A DNA stretch of 64,000 nt from CAYXLI01 sp964464925 (GCA_964464925.1 CAYXLI010000012.1:62001-126000), one strand, 5' to 3'; counted from the stretch's first letter, positions 7,349-17,276 are shown. Notes: generated from the letters alone by a model not told the origin. Made by a program: numbers and translations.

Positions 7349-8539
7349 ATGCCTGCCACAAAACAGGATTATTACGAAACACTCGGGGTCGCCCGTTCGG
7401 CCGAGGAAGAGGAGATCCGGAAAGCGTACAGGCGTCTTGCGCGCAAGTACCACCCGGACCTGAACCCTGGCGATAAGGCGGCCGAAGAGCGTTTCAAAAA
7501 CGTACAGGAAGCCTACGACGTTCTGAGCGACAAAAAGAAACGCCAGATGTATGATCAGGTCGGCTTCTATTCGGAAAACGGAATGCCCGGGGCTGGCGGA
7601 CCCGGCGCCGGCTATGGCGGCCCGAATCCCAACATGGGATTTGGAGGATTCGATTTTAGCGATTTCGTAAATCAGCAACAGGGCGCCGGCCAGCAGGGCT
7701 TCGGCGGCGGCACAGGGCCAGGTGCCGGCGGATCCTTCCGCGATATCTTCAGCCAGTTCTTCGGCCGGCACGAACAGGAGGCCTCGCAGACTCCGGAAAA
7801 AGGCAGCGACCTCGAGTACGCGCTCAATATCGATTTTTGGCAGTCGATCAAAGGCACTCAGGTTCGTCTGAACGTACAGCGCCAACAGGTTTGCGAGACC
7901 TGCAATGGAACAGGCTCCGCCGGCGGACAAGTCGCCGTCTGCCCGGAATGCAACGGCTCTGGCCAGGTAACCCAGATGGCGGGAGCGATGCGCTTCAACC
8001 TCACCTGTCCGCGCTGCCATGGAAAAGGTCGCCTGCGCAACGCCTGCCCTACGTGCTTCGGGGAGGGGCGCGTCGCTAAACCGGACGTCGTGGAGGTTCG
8101 TATTCCGGCCGGTGCGGCTCCGGGTGCACGCCTTCGGGTGCCCGGCAAAGGCAACGCCGGTGTCATGAGCGGTCCTCCCGGCGATCTGTATATCACCTTG
8201 CAGGTGCAACCCCATCCGATCTTCTCCCGGGACGGCGACACGATTCATATCAAAGTTCCGGTCAGCGTGTCAGAGGCGGGCTTGGGCGCAAAAATCGAAG
8301 TGCCGACCATCGACGGCAAGGCTCTGCTCAAGATCCCGCAGGGCACGCAGAACGGTCAGAAATTCCGTATGCGCGACAAGGGTGTGTACAACGCTCGCAA
8401 AGAGACTCGCGGCGACCAGATCGTAGAGGTGCAGTTACAGGCACCGAAGGTGCAGGACGAGAGAACTCGCGAACTGCTCCGTGAACTGAGCCAGGTGCAA
8501 ACCGAAGATCCCCGGGCTGAACTTTGGAGTAAAGTCTAA
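7349..8539 (+). CDS. dnaJ: Hsp40 co-chaperone DnaJ
   Basis: A 396-residue type I Hsp40 that stimulates the ATPase of DnaK and delivers substrates. The J-domain (residues ~6-70) has DYYETLGV and the catalytic HPD in KYHPDLNPGD. A Gly-rich linker with FDFSDF follows. Four CxxCxGxG zinc-binding units are all present: CETCNGTG, CPECNGSG, CPRCHGKG and CPTCFGEG (the last with F in the third spacer position). The C-terminal substrate-binding domain (~240-380) follows. There is no clear Shine-Dalgarno; the start lies 12 bases after the intergenic hairpin. The last base of its stop overlaps the hspR start, indicating coupled translation. Confidence 0.97.
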   Translation: MPATKQDYYETLGVARSAEEEEIRKAYRRLARKYHPDLNPGDKAAEERFKNVQEAYDVLSDKKKRQMYDQVGFYSENGMPGAGGPGAGYGGPNPNMGFGGFDFSDFVNQQQGAGQQGFGGGTGPGAGGSFRDIFSQFFGRHEQEASQTPEKGSDLEYALNIDFWQSIKGTQVRLNVQRQQVCETCNGTGSAGGQVAVCPECNGSGQVTQMAGAMRFNLTCPRCHGKGRLRNACPTCFGEGRVAKPDVVEVRIPAGAAPGARLRVPGKGNAGVMSGPPGDLYITLQVQPHPIFSRDGDTIHIKVPVSVSEAGLGAKIEVPTIDGKALLKIPQGTQNGQKFRMRDKGVYNARKETRGDQIVEVQLQAPKVQDERTRELLRELSQVQTEDPRAELWSKV

Positions 8540-8940
8540 TGGCGAAGAGGCGCAGCAAGGCGGCCTACATGATCTCGGCCGTCGCAGAGCAATATCAGAT
8601 CCATCCGCAGACGCTCCGTCTATACGAGCGCGAAGGCCTGCTCACTCCCTCGCGCAGCGACGGCAACACGCGTCTGTATACCGACGAGGATCTGGAGCGG
8701 CTCGAAGTGATCCTTAAGCTGACGCGCGACCTCGGCGTCAACCTCGCCGGTGTTGAGATCATTCTCAACATGCGAGAGAAGATGGACGCGATGCAGCGCC
8801 AAATCGCCGAATTCGTCAGCACCCTGAACCAGGAATTGACACAGCGTACCGTTAGTCAGGTGCCGGCGGAGCGTCATTCCCTCATCCCGGTGATTCAGGT
8901 GCTTCCGTCGAGCCTCTCCGAATCACGGCGAAAAAAGTAA
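8539..8940 (+). CDS. hspR: MerR-family regulator, HspR-like heat-shock repressor
   Basis: A 133-residue DNA-binding protein. The N-terminal winged helix-turn-helix of the MerR family is clear (MISAVAEQYQIHPQTLRLYE, then SDGNTRLYTDEDLERL), followed by a coiled coil for dimerisation (residues ~75-110). Its position directly after dnaJ, overlapping by one base, matches the dnaK-dnaJ-hspR arrangement known from actinobacteria and others, in which HspR with DnaK as co-repressor shuts off the operon. The first-helix sequence and YEREGLLTPSR fit HspR. The C-terminus is Lys/Arg-rich (SRRKK). The specific HspR function is inferred from position and motif; the family is certain. Confidence 0.88.
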   Translation: MAKRRSKAAYMISAVAEQYQIHPQTLRLYEREGLLTPSRSDGNTRLYTDEDLERLEVILKLTRDLGVNLAGVEIILNMREKMDAMQRQIAEFVSTLNQELTQRTVSQVPAERHSLIPVIQVLPSSLSESRRKK

Positions 8941-8943
8941 ACG

Positions 8944-9558
8944 CTAATGGGCCTTCTCGAGGAAGTCTCCCGTGCTGGCATCTACGAAAACTGAGTAGCC
9001 GCTGGTCCCGACCGATTCGCCCCAGACCACCCGCCAAGTCAGGCTCGGGAACCGCTTCGTCTGCTCAAGCAGAAAGAAGACCGGCATGTCCGGATTCTTC
9101 TTCACGTAATCTTCGCTTTTCTTGAGGGCAGTCTCCCATGCAGCGTCGGAGTCGATCTTGAATGCCTGAATAGGCCAGGACGATGCTTGGCCGGAACTGC
9201 CGGTGTAGGACTCGTCCAGTCCTGCGAATACGTCTTTATGCAGGTTGCCTTCGCCCTCGACCACCGAGTACGTAAACGATTTCGATTTTGCCTTTGAGGG
9301 AGAGACGAATGTGCACTCCCAGGCGCCGCTCTTGCCCGGCTCCGCCTTGACCTGCGGCATTCGGATGCTGGAACATCGTAATCCCTGAACGTCAGCGGCC
9401 CAGAGGCGAGCGGGGCCAAACATTTTGTAGAACGCGGTCCGGCCGGTGACCGGCTCGGCAGGCTTCTCCGGCTCTTTTTTCTTTGGGGGCGCGTTGTCGG
9501 CACAGCCCACCAGGATGAGACCAGCAATCACGGCCGGCAGAGCGGCGAATCGGCGCAT
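8944..9558 (-). CDS. Hypothetical lipoprotein with PepSY-like C-terminus
   Basis: A protein of about 204 residues. I start at the ATG that yields MRRFAALPAVIAGLILVGC, a type II signal peptide with lipobox LVGC, so it should be lipidated and anchored in the membrane. A Lys/Pro/Glu-rich spacer follows. The body (residues ~45-195) has no motif I know, but the final TWRVVWGESVG and YSVFVDASTGDFL resemble the last strand and turn of PepSY-type domains. It is convergent with hspR (3-base gap) and divergent from the TPR-protein gene. Function unknown. Confidence 0.65.
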   Translation of the reverse strand: MRRFAALPAVIAGLILVGCADNAPPKKKEPEKPAEPVTGRTAFYKMFGPARLWAADVQGLRCSSIRMPQVKAEPGKSGAWECTFVSPSKAKSKSFTYSVVEGEGNLHKDVFAGLDESYTGSSGQASSWPIQAFKIDSDAAWETALKKSEDYVKKNPDMPVFFLLEQTKRFPSLTWRVVWGESVGTSGYSVFVDASTGDFLEKAH

Positions 9559-9702
9559 GATCTCATGGTACGTCACTTCGCCATCGGGGCCTAGGTGTCG
9601 TCTACGGATTCCGGCGGTAGACTGTTAACAGGCGGCCGCTCCCACCGTCTGTGTCGCCGAGGGTGTGGCATAATCGAGGCAACTCGAGGGAGGGTGTTCG
9701 TT

Positions 9703-11001
9703 ATGTGCGGTAGCTTTCTCCGGACTTTCCTTGGGCTGGGACTTTGTGCCGGCCTCGCAATGGCTCAGCAGGGCGGCGGTACAGCCGGCGGAGCGGGTGG
9801 GGGAGCGGCAGGCGGTTCCACCGGCGGAGCAGGCGGCACGACGGGCGGCGGAACTGCAGGCGTAGGCGCCGGCAGCGTGTCCCGCAACCCAACACCAACC
9901 TTACCGAATCCCAACAACAGGGATACCTCGCAAGACCCTTTCCGGCAGATGAACGAGACGAACCGGACGATCTTTCTCTCCGGTAAGGTCATGATGGAAG
10001 ATGGTACGCCTCCACCTGAGTCCGTACTGATCGAGCGCGTCTGTAACGGTAATCCTCGTCCTGAGGGCTACACCGACAGCAAAGGCCGGTTCAGTTTTCA
10101 GCTTGGGCAGAACAATCAGATGTTCGCCGATGCCAGTGTTGCGTCCATGGGAAACGATCCCTTTTCGAGTTCGCGCAGTGGAGCGACCGCAGGCCGGATG
10201 GGCGGCACCTCGGCTAACCCAACGCTGATGGGCTGCGAGCTGCGGGCAACTCTGCCGGGGTTCCGATCCGAAGCGGTGAGCCTCTTTGGACATCGGTCGC
10301 TCGACAACCCGGATGTGGGCACGCTGGTTCTGCGCCGCATTGCCAAAGTCGATGGCTTCACCTTCAGCGCCACCAGCGCGTACGCTCCGAAGGACGCTCG
10401 CAAGGCGTTTGAAAAGGGCAAGGAATTAATGAATAAGAAGAAGTGGCCCGAGGCGCAGCGCGAATTTGAGAAGGCCACAGCTTCTTATGAAAAGTACGCG
10501 ACGGCATGGTACGAACTCGGCGTTACCTTTCAGGCACAGGGTAAGCCCGAGGATGCCCGCCGCTGCTACAACGAATCGCTCAAGGCTGATGTGAAGTACA
10601 TCTCGCCGTATGCGCAACTGGCACGGCTCGCCCTTTTCGATCGCAAATGGCAGGAAGCGGCCGACTACAGTGACAAATTGATCAAGCTGAACCCATATCA
10701 TTCGGCCGATATTTACTTCTTTGGAGCGGTCGCGCATTTGAATCTCAAGGACCTGCCGGCCGCTGAAGATCGGGCTAGGGAAGCGCTCAAGATGGATCCG
10801 AATCATCGGATTCCGAAGATCAATCAAGTGCTCAGCGTCATCCTCTCCCAGAAACAGGATTATCCGGAAGCTGCCGCAAACATGCGGCTGTACTTGAAGT
10901 ATTCGCCGGAAGCGAGCGATCTGGACCTGGCCAAGCAGCAACTGGCCGAGATCGAAAAGATGCTGAATACCGCGGCTGCGGACAAGCAACCCCAGCAGTA
11001 A
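9703..11001 (+). CDS. Exported TPR-repeat protein with Gly-rich N-terminus
   Basis: A 432-residue secreted or periplasmic protein. The ATG at 9703 follows GGGAGG and opens a signal peptide ending LAMAQ. Residues ~20-65 are a low-complexity Gly/Ala/Thr stretch. Residues ~85-195 look like a carboxypeptidase-regulatory/Cna-B type beta-sandwich (ILSGKVMMEDGTPPPES, DSKGRFSFQLGQ). Residues ~235-420 are tetratricopeptide repeats, with typical A..Y..LG pattern in YATAWYELGVTFQAQGK. Such proteins usually act as scaffolds at the cell envelope. It stands alone between a divergent lipoprotein gene and the sugar transporter. No partner can be named. Confidence 0.8.
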   Translation: MCGSFLRTFLGLGLCAGLAMAQQGGGTAGGAGGGAAGGSTGGAGGTTGGGTAGVGAGSVSRNPTPTLPNPNNRDTSQDPFRQMNETNRTIFLSGKVMMEDGTPPPESVLIERVCNGNPRPEGYTDSKGRFSFQLGQNNQMFADASVASMGNDPFSSSRSGATAGRMGGTSANPTLMGCELRATLPGFRSEAVSLFGHRSLDNPDVGTLVLRRIAKVDGFTFSATSAYAPKDARKAFEKGKELMNKKKWPEAQREFEKATASYEKYATAWYELGVTFQAQGKPEDARRCYNESLKADVKYISPYAQLARLALFDRKWQEAADYSDKLIKLNPYHSADIYFFGAVAHLNLKDLPAAEDRAREALKMDPNHRIPKINQVLSVILSQKQDYPEAAANMRLYLKYSPEASDLDLAKQQLAEIEKMLNTAAADKQPQQ

Positions 11002-11108
11002 AGCCGTTCGGACTGGGCATATGATGGTCGTGCCATGTTCCGAACGCTGATCGCACCACTACGGACCTGGCCGCTGGCTACTCCCGAATCACTCTATAAC
11101 GCGAACGA

Positions 11109-12596
11109 ATGCTGCTAGAGGCAAAAGGCGTTCAGAAGAGCTATGGCGGAGTACGCGCGCTGAAGGGCGTATCGCTGGAACTGTGCGCAGGCGAGATTCA
11201 TGCACTCGTGGGCGAGAACGGCGCGGGGAAAAGCACGCTGATCAAGGTGCTTTCAGGCGCGGTTCAGCCCGATGCGGGCGAGATCCGGATGGATGGGCAC
11301 GAGGTGCGCATCGCGAATCCGCTGGCGGCGAAAGCGCACGGAATCGCGGTGATCTATCAGCAGCCGGCGCTTTTTCCCGAATTGAGCGTGGCGGAGAATA
11401 TTGCACTCGCGCTGGAAAAACCGGCGGTCTGGCGGCGCGTGTCCTGGAAGCGCCGGAGAAGCGTCGCGCGCGAGCTGCTGGAGCGGGCCGGATCGTCCAT
11501 TCATCCGGACACGCCCGTCAAGCGGCTCAGTATGCCGGAGCAACAGATAGTCGAGATTGCCAAGGCGCTCGGTTTGCGATCGCGTGTGCTGATTCTAGAT
11601 GAGCCGACCGCGTCATTGACCGAGCATGAAGTCGAGCGGCTGTTCGGAATTCTAAACGATCTGCGGGCGCAGGGCGTGGGTATCGTTTATGTATCCCATC
11701 GTCTCGAAGAGTTGTTTCGCATGGCCGATCGAGTCACCGTGCTGAGGGACGGCGCGTACATCGGAACGAAGAGCATGGCGCAGTTGGATGAGCCCGAGTT
11801 GCTGCGGCTGATGGTGGGGCGTGATCTGAGCGCCGTCTTTCCGAAACATGATGTAAAGCTGGGAGAGCCTCTGCTCGAGCTGAGCGGATTCGGCTGCACG
11901 CAGAGGGGCATAAGCGACGTGAGTTTTACGGTACGGGCGGGTGAGATCGTAGGGCTGGCCGGGCTGGTCGGCAGCGGGCGAACCGAGCTTGCCGAATGTC
12001 TGTTCGGGTTGACGCCGGCGGACTCCGGGGCGGTGCGTATTGGCGGCCAGGGCGTAATGATTCGTGAACCGGGGGACGCAATTCGGCACGGCCTCGCGTA
12101 TGTTCCCGAGGACCGGAGGAGACACGGCGTCGTACCGCAGATGAGCATACGGGCGAACATGACTCTCGCGCAACTGCCGAAGCTCGCGAATGCCGGATTC
12201 ATCGACAACGCGCGGGAGCAAGGGGTTGCGGAGGGTCTGATGCGATCCCTACAGGTGAAGGCTCCCTCGGCGGAGACGCCGGCGAACCATCTGTCGGGCG
12301 GCAATCAGCAAAAGGTCGCGCTTGGGCGCTGGCTGGCGACCGAGCCGAGAATTCTTATCCTCGATGAGCCTACGCAGGGAATTGACGTCGGCGCCAAGGC
12401 GGAGATTCACCGCTTCATGGGGGAACTTGCGGCCCGAGGAATGGCGATCGTGATGATTTCGTCAGAGTTGCCGGAGATCCTCGGCATGAGCGACCGCATC
12501 CTCGTGATGCGGCGTGGCACGATCGCCGCGGAGTTTGACCGCCGCGACGCGACGGAACACAGCATTCTCATGGCTGCATTCGGGAGTGCTGCGTAG
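11109..12596 (+). CDS. Sugar ABC transporter ATP-binding protein (RbsA/RhaT type, two ATPase domains)
   Basis: A 495-residue protein with two fused ABC domains, as in the carbohydrate uptake class 2 (RbsA, XylG, MglA). Domain one has Walker A GENGAGKS (residues ~35-42) and Walker B LILDEPTASL (~160) with a degenerate signature LSMPEQQ. Domain two has the degenerate Walker A LVGSGRTE, usual for this class, signature LSGGNQQK (~395) and Walker B ILILDEPTQGID. It powers uptake through the two permeases that follow directly (the next ATG touches its stop). The binding-protein part of the third gene resembles rhamnose/autoinducer-2 type binders, so a deoxysugar substrate such as rhamnose is my guess. 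There is no Shine-Dalgarno; TATAAC lies 8 bases before the start, so a near-leaderless mRNA is possible. Confidence 0.92.
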   Translation: MLLEAKGVQKSYGGVRALKGVSLELCAGEIHALVGENGAGKSTLIKVLSGAVQPDAGEIRMDGHEVRIANPLAAKAHGIAVIYQQPALFPELSVAENIALALEKPAVWRRVSWKRRRSVARELLERAGSSIHPDTPVKRLSMPEQQIVEIAKALGLRSRVLILDEPTASLTEHEVERLFGILNDLRAQGVGIVYVSHRLEELFRMADRVTVLRDGAYIGTKSMAQLDEPELLRLMVGRDLSAVFPKHDVKLGEPLLELSGFGCTQRGISDVSFTVRAGEIVGLAGLVGSGRTELAECLFGLTPADSGAVRIGGQGVMIREPGDAIRHGLAYVPEDRRRHGVVPQMSIRANMTLAQLPKLANAGFIDNAREQGVAEGLMRSLQVKAPSAETPANHLSGGNQQKVALGRWLATEPRILILDEPTQGIDVGAKAEIHRFMGELAARGMAIVMISSELPEILGMSDRILVMRRGTIAAEFDRRDATEHSILMAAFGSAA

Positions 12597-13523
12597 ATGC
12601 GCGAACTCTCGGTGCTGATCGCATTCGCGGCTGTTCTGCTGCTGGAGGCATTCCTCGCGCCGGGGTTCTTCTCGCTTGCCAATTTGCGGGACGTGGCGCT
12701 GTCGAATGTGCCGGTTCTGCTTGTGGGAATCGGGATGACGCTAATCATTCTGATCGGGGAAATTGATATTTCGGTCGCGGCCCAGTTCGCCGTTTACACG
12801 GTTCTGGCCGGACGATTCGCGCAGGCTGGTCTGCCGATGTTGCTTGTGCCCGTTTGCGGAGCTCTGTTGGGCACCAGCATCGGCGTGCTGGTGGCGAGGT
12901 TAAAACTGCCGTCGATTGTGGTTACGCTCGCCGCGATGGTGATTCTGCGCGACGCGCTCCGCTGGATTACCGGCGGCGCCTTCGTACAAGACTTGCCCGC
13001 AGATTTTCAGTGGCTGGGGCTCGGGCAGGGCGTGGCGGAACTGGGGATCGGACTTACCGCGTTGTTGTTGTTCATCGTTTGCGCGTGGGCGCTGCGGCAC
13101 CTTGCGGCGGGGCGTGCAATCTACGCAGTTGGATCGGATGCGGAAGCGGCACGGCTTGCGGGCTTGCCTGTTTGCACGATTCAGGCGACCTGCTTTGCGG
13201 CCCTTGGAGCGCTGACGGCTGTGGCTGCAGTGCTGAACTCGATCCGGTTTTCCGGACTGCAGAGTGGCGCCGGAACGGGATTGGAGCTGAAGGCTATCGC
13301 CGCGGTGGTGGTCGGAGGCGCCTCTGTGCGTGGAGGCCGCGGAACACTCATTGGCACGCTGTTGGGAGTGTCGCTGTTGGGCGTGATTGGCCCGGCGCTG
13401 ACGTTTGCGGGCGTGAATGCGTATTGGGAGAAGGCGATTCAGGGCGCGATTATCCTGGTGGCGGTCTCCGCCGATCGCTTCACGGTTCGATGGGAGAGGC
13501 ATGCCGTCGCAGCCGTCCGTTAG
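12597..13523 (+). CDS. Sugar ABC transporter permease
   Basis: A 308-residue inner-membrane permease of the BPD_transp_2 (RbsC) family, about eight to ten hydrophobic segments spread over the whole length. The family signature appears as GIGMTLIILIGEIDISV near residue 45 and AIAAVVVGGASVRGGRGT near residue 235, the loop that contacts the ATPase. Its ATG follows the stop of the ATPase gene directly and its end overlaps the next permease by 23 bases. It would pair with that second permease as a heterodimer. Confidence 0.92.
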   Translation: MRELSVLIAFAAVLLLEAFLAPGFFSLANLRDVALSNVPVLLVGIGMTLIILIGEIDISVAAQFAVYTVLAGRFAQAGLPMLLVPVCGALLGTSIGVLVARLKLPSIVVTLAAMVILRDALRWITGGAFVQDLPADFQWLGLGQGVAELGIGLTALLLFIVCAWALRHLAAGRAIYAVGSDAEAARLAGLPVCTIQATCFAALGALTAVAAVLNSIRFSGLQSGAGTGLELKAIAAVVVGGASVRGGRGTLIGTLLGVSLLGVIGPALTFAGVNAYWEKAIQGAIILVAVSADRFTVRWERHAVAAVR

Positions 13524-15510
13524 CACCACTGTTCGGGTTCTGGTGGGGCTGGTGCTGCTGGAAATCGCTTTCTTTGCGGCGATCGGCGCGAACTTCTTCA
13601 CGGCCGCAAACGCGTTCGAGATCGTCAGGCTCAGTGTAGAACTGGGCCTGTTGGCGTTGGCGCTGACACCCGTCATTCTGACTGGCGGCATCGACCTATC
13701 CGTAGGTTCGATGATGGGAGTCTCGGCCGTGGTGTTCGGGAAGCTGTGGCGCGATGCCGGGTTTTCGCCGGCAGAAGCGGGCGCCTGCGCACTTCTGCTC
13801 GGTGCCGGGGGAGGGGCGCTGAACGGGTTGCTCATCACGCGACTGAAGATGCCGCCGCTGATCGCGACACTCGGCTCGTACTCGCTATTCCGCGGAATAG
13901 CCGAAGCGCTGACCGGGGGCGTTGACAATTTCACTGGTTTTCCGGGCGCGTTCCTGTTTCTTGGGCAAGGCTATCTCGGCGGGATTGTGCCCGTGCAGAT
14001 GTTGGTGCTGGCGGCAGTAGCAGCGGGCTATGCTCTGCTGGTTCATCGGAGCGTGGTGGGACGCGGATTGAGCGTGATCGGCTATTCCGAAGAGGGTGCC
14101 CGGTATGCCGGTGTGCCTGTGGCGAGAAGGTTGACGCTGGTCTATGTCCTCTCGGGATTGATGGCGAGTGTCGCTGCGGTTCTATATGTGGCGCATCTTG
14201 GGCAGGCGAAGTCAGATGCAGGGACCGGATATGAACTGATGGCGATCACCGCGGTTGTGCTCGGCGGAACGTCCATTTTCGGCGGCCGGGGGACAGTGGG
14301 AGGAACTCTGCTGGGACTGCTTGTGATTGCGATCCTGCAGAACGGGTTGCGGCTCGCCGGGCTGCCTGCGGAGTTGTCCGGAATCCTTACGGGCATTCTG
14401 CTGGTGTTCACAATCAGTCTTGATAGACTGCAATTCACGCGGCCTGCGACATCGCCGCAGGAGGACTCGGAAGTGAAGAACTCGCAGGTGGCCGTCCTGA
14501 GTGCGGTCATTCTGGCCGGTGCGCTCATCGTGGCCGGCAGCAATTGGTATCTGGTGAAATCGATGCAGCTCGGCAGAGTTCCGGTTGCGGCCGCCTCGTC
14601 CGGCGCGAAGCCTGTGATCGCCATGATGCCGAAAGCCAAGGGCGATCCGTATTTCATCAGCTGCCGCAAGGGGGCGGAGGCCGCGGCGCAAGAACTAGGC
14701 GTGGAGTTGCTGTGGGACGGACCGACGGATCTGGATCCTGCGAAGCAGAACGAAGTGGTGGAGAGCTGGATTACGCGTGGCGTGAATGCAATTGCGGTGA
14801 GCGTGGAGAATAAGGCCGCGATCTCCACGGTTTTACGGAAAGCGAAGCAGCGTGGGATCAAAGTGGTGACCTGGGACGCCGACTCGGAGTCTGATGCGCG
14901 GGACTACTTCATCAACCAAGCGACGCCCGAAGGGATCGGAAACACTCTGACTGATGAGGCCGCGCGCCTGCTGAACAGGCGAGGGGAATTTGCAATCATT
15001 ACCGCCTCGCTAAGCGCGGCGAACCAGAACGAGTGGATCAAAATTATCCGGCAGAGGCTCGCGGGGAAGTATCCGAACGTGAAGTTAGCCGTAATCCGGC
15101 CGAGTGACGGTGACCGCGACAGGGCGTTCACCGAGACACAATCCGTTCTCAAAGTGTACCCGAATGTGAAGGTGGTAATGGGAATTTCCACGATCACCGT
15201 GCCCGGTGCAGCTGAAGCCGTGAAGCAATCGGACCGTACGGATGTGAAGGTGATCGGACTGTCACTGCCGAATATGTGCAAGCCGTACGTGCATGCTGGA
15301 ATTGTTGAATCCGTAGTGCTGTGGAACACGCTGGATTTGGGGTATCTGACTGTTCAGTCGGCGAACGCACTGATCTCCGGAACTCTCAAACCCGGAGTGA
15401 CGTCACTGACCGCCGGACGACTGAACAAGGTGGAGGTGAACGGATCCGAGGTGCTGCTCGGCGTACCTTTTATCTTCAATAAATCGAACATTGACCGGTT
15501 CGACTTCTAA
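13501..15510 (+). CDS. Sugar ABC permease fused to its periplasmic binding protein
   Basis: A 669-residue fusion. Residues ~1-315 are a second RbsC-type permease (ALTPVILTGGIDLSVGSMMG, then ITAVVLGGTSIFGGRGT). A hydrophobic segment at ~328-345 crosses the membrane once more, and residues ~370-669 are a complete periplasmic sugar-binding protein (PKAKGDPYFISCRKGAEAA, GVNAIAVSVENK, VVTWDADSE, VIGLSLPNMCKPYV). In most species these are two genes; here one frame covers both with no stop, and the ATG at 13501 overlaps the previous gene. The binding domain resembles the RhaS/LsrB group. The tethered binding protein would stay at its own transporter. A strong terminator follows. Confidence 0.92.
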   Translation: MPSQPSVSTTVRVLVGLVLLEIAFFAAIGANFFTAANAFEIVRLSVELGLLALALTPVILTGGIDLSVGSMMGVSAVVFGKLWRDAGFSPAEAGACALLLGAGGGALNGLLITRLKMPPLIATLGSYSLFRGIAEALTGGVDNFTGFPGAFLFLGQGYLGGIVPVQMLVLAAVAAGYALLVHRSVVGRGLSVIGYSEEGARYAGVPVARRLTLVYVLSGLMASVAAVLYVAHLGQAKSDAGTGYELMAITAVVLGGTSIFGGRGTVGGTLLGLLVIAILQNGLRLAGLPAELSGILTGILLVFTISLDRLQFTRPATSPQEDSEVKNSQVAVLSAVILAGALIVAGSNWYLVKSMQLGRVPVAAASSGAKPVIAMMPKAKGDPYFISCRKGAEAAAQELGVELLWDGPTDLDPAKQNEVVESWITRGVNAIAVSVENKAAISTVLRKAKQRGIKVVTWDADSESDARDYFINQATPEGIGNTLTDEAARLLNRRGEFAIITASLSAANQNEWIKIIRQRLAGKYPNVKLAVIRPSDGDRDRAFTETQSVLKVYPNVKVVMGISTITVPGAAEAVKQSDRTDVKVIGLSLPNMCKPYVHAGIVESVVLWNTLDLGYLTVQSANALISGTLKPGVTSLTAGRLNKVEVNGSEVLLGVPFIFNKSNIDRFDF

Positions 15511-15514
15511 AACA

Positions 15515-15544
15515 AAAAGCCCAGCCTTTGTAGGCCGGGCTTTT
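15515..15544. terminator. Bidirectional intrinsic terminator
   Basis: AAAAGCCC (15515-15522) pairs with GGGCTTTT (15537-15544), extended by GCC/GGC after one mismatch, around a 6-base loop. The A-run on one side and T-run on the other let it serve both the sugar transporter operon (plus) and the HU gene (minus). Confidence 0.88.
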
Positions 15545-15566
15545 CATGGAACGAAGGAGGAACTGG

Positions 15567-15875
15567 TTACTTCTTCGCTGCCTTCGGAGGAACGATCGCG
15601 TCCTTCACCGACTTGGCGACGCGGAATTTCACGACCTTCTTGGCCGGGATCTTGATGGATTCGCCGGTCGCGGGGTTGCGGCCCAAGCGCGCCTTGCGTT
15701 CCTGGCGGACCAGGCGGCCGATACCGGGCATCACGAAGACACCCTTCTTCTTTGTCTCGCGAACCGCAATTTCCGAGAAGGAGACCAGCAACTGCTTGAC
15801 GGCCTTCGTCGGCAACTGGCTCGAATCGGCCAGCTCCTTGATGAGTTGCGATTGCGTCATTCGATTATCTGCCAT
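15567..15875 (-). CDS. hup: HU-family DNA-binding protein
   Basis: A 102-residue basic nucleoid protein, slightly longer than the usual ~90. It bends DNA as a dimer. Recognisable blocks are MTQSQLIKELAD (helix 1), GVFVMPGIGRLV (strand turn) and RNPATGESIKIPAKKVVKFR, the arm that enters the minor groove. The C-terminus ends in Lys/Ala residues. The ATG at 15875 has AGGAG placed correctly upstream. It shares the terminator with the sugar transporter and has its own promoter at 15959-15987. Confidence 0.95.
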   Translation of the reverse strand: MADNRMTQSQLIKELADSSQLPTKAVKQLLVSFSEIAVRETKKKGVFVMPGIGRLVRQERKARLGRNPATGESIKIPAKKVVKFRVAKSVKDAIVPPKAAKK

Positions 15876-15958
15876 ATTGCTCCTTGTGATTCTCCCATGT
15901 GCACCGGACCCGCATATTTACTGCCTCCAAACGATGCCCGGCGTGGTTTTGCAAACTC

Positions 15959-15987
15959 ATGATACGGGATGCAGATGACGATGTAAA
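15959..15987 (-). promoter_or_regulatory. Sigma-70 promoter of the HU gene
   Basis: On the minus strand TTTACA (15987-15982), a 17-base spacer and TATCAT (15964-15959) match the vegetative consensus. The expected transcript start is near 15952, giving a leader of about 76 bases before the HU start. Just upstream, AAAATCG (15992-15998) and CGATTTT (16010-16016) form a stem between the HU promoter and the end of recA. Confidence 0.65.
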
Positions 15988-16075
15988 GAGGAAAATCGCT
16001 TAGAAAGGCCGATTTTACAGGGTTTTTTCGATGTGTGAGCCTTGGAACGCCAGTTTGACGGGCATTCGGCGATGC

Positions 16076-17095
<1,020 letters not shown>

Positions 17096-17105
17096 GATGA
17101 AAACA

Positions 17106-17163
17106 CCTCCCTAAAGCAGGGAAGTCGAGCAGAGAGGCGATTCCTCTCTTTCAGATCTTCCCT
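17106..17163 (-). promoter_or_regulatory. Structured recA leader with alternative pairing over the Shine-Dalgarno
   Basis: Read on the minus strand the leader holds AGGGAAG (17163-17157), an inner hairpin AGAGAGG/CCTCTCT (17149-17143 with 17137-17131), CTTCCCT (17124-17118), a 5-base spacer and AGGGAGG (17112-17106), which is the Shine-Dalgarno. CTTCCCT is exactly complementary to the first segment and pairs with the Shine-Dalgarno through seven pairs with one G-U. The two pairings exclude each other, so the leader can hide or free the ribosome site. Pairings are seen directly; regulation is inferred. Confidence 0.55.
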
Positions 17164-17205
17164 AGTGGCGGTGCTATACCATCCTTGCCGGATTCTTCCC
17201 AGATC

Positions 17206-17226
17206 GGGGACAGCGACCTCAATCCC
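17206..17226 (+). repeat. Left inverted repeat of the RAYT unit
   Basis: A 21-base element beginning GGGGACAGC and ending CTCAATCCC lies 50 bases before the RAYT start. Its reverse complement matches 17973-17993 at 19 of 21 positions. It is the probable REP sequence recognised by the RAYT protein. Confidence 0.75.
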
Positions 17227-17276
17227 GGAATTATCCGAATGAGAATCTCTCCTGGCGCGGGGGACGATCTTCTCAA

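Noticed and set aside
6986..8248. 420-codon antisense frame across dnaK and dnaJ
   Set aside because: It crosses two real genes and their intergenic hairpin.
12900..13934. 344-codon antisense frame over both sugar permeases
   Set aside because: No domain, and it spans the overlap of two well-supported genes.
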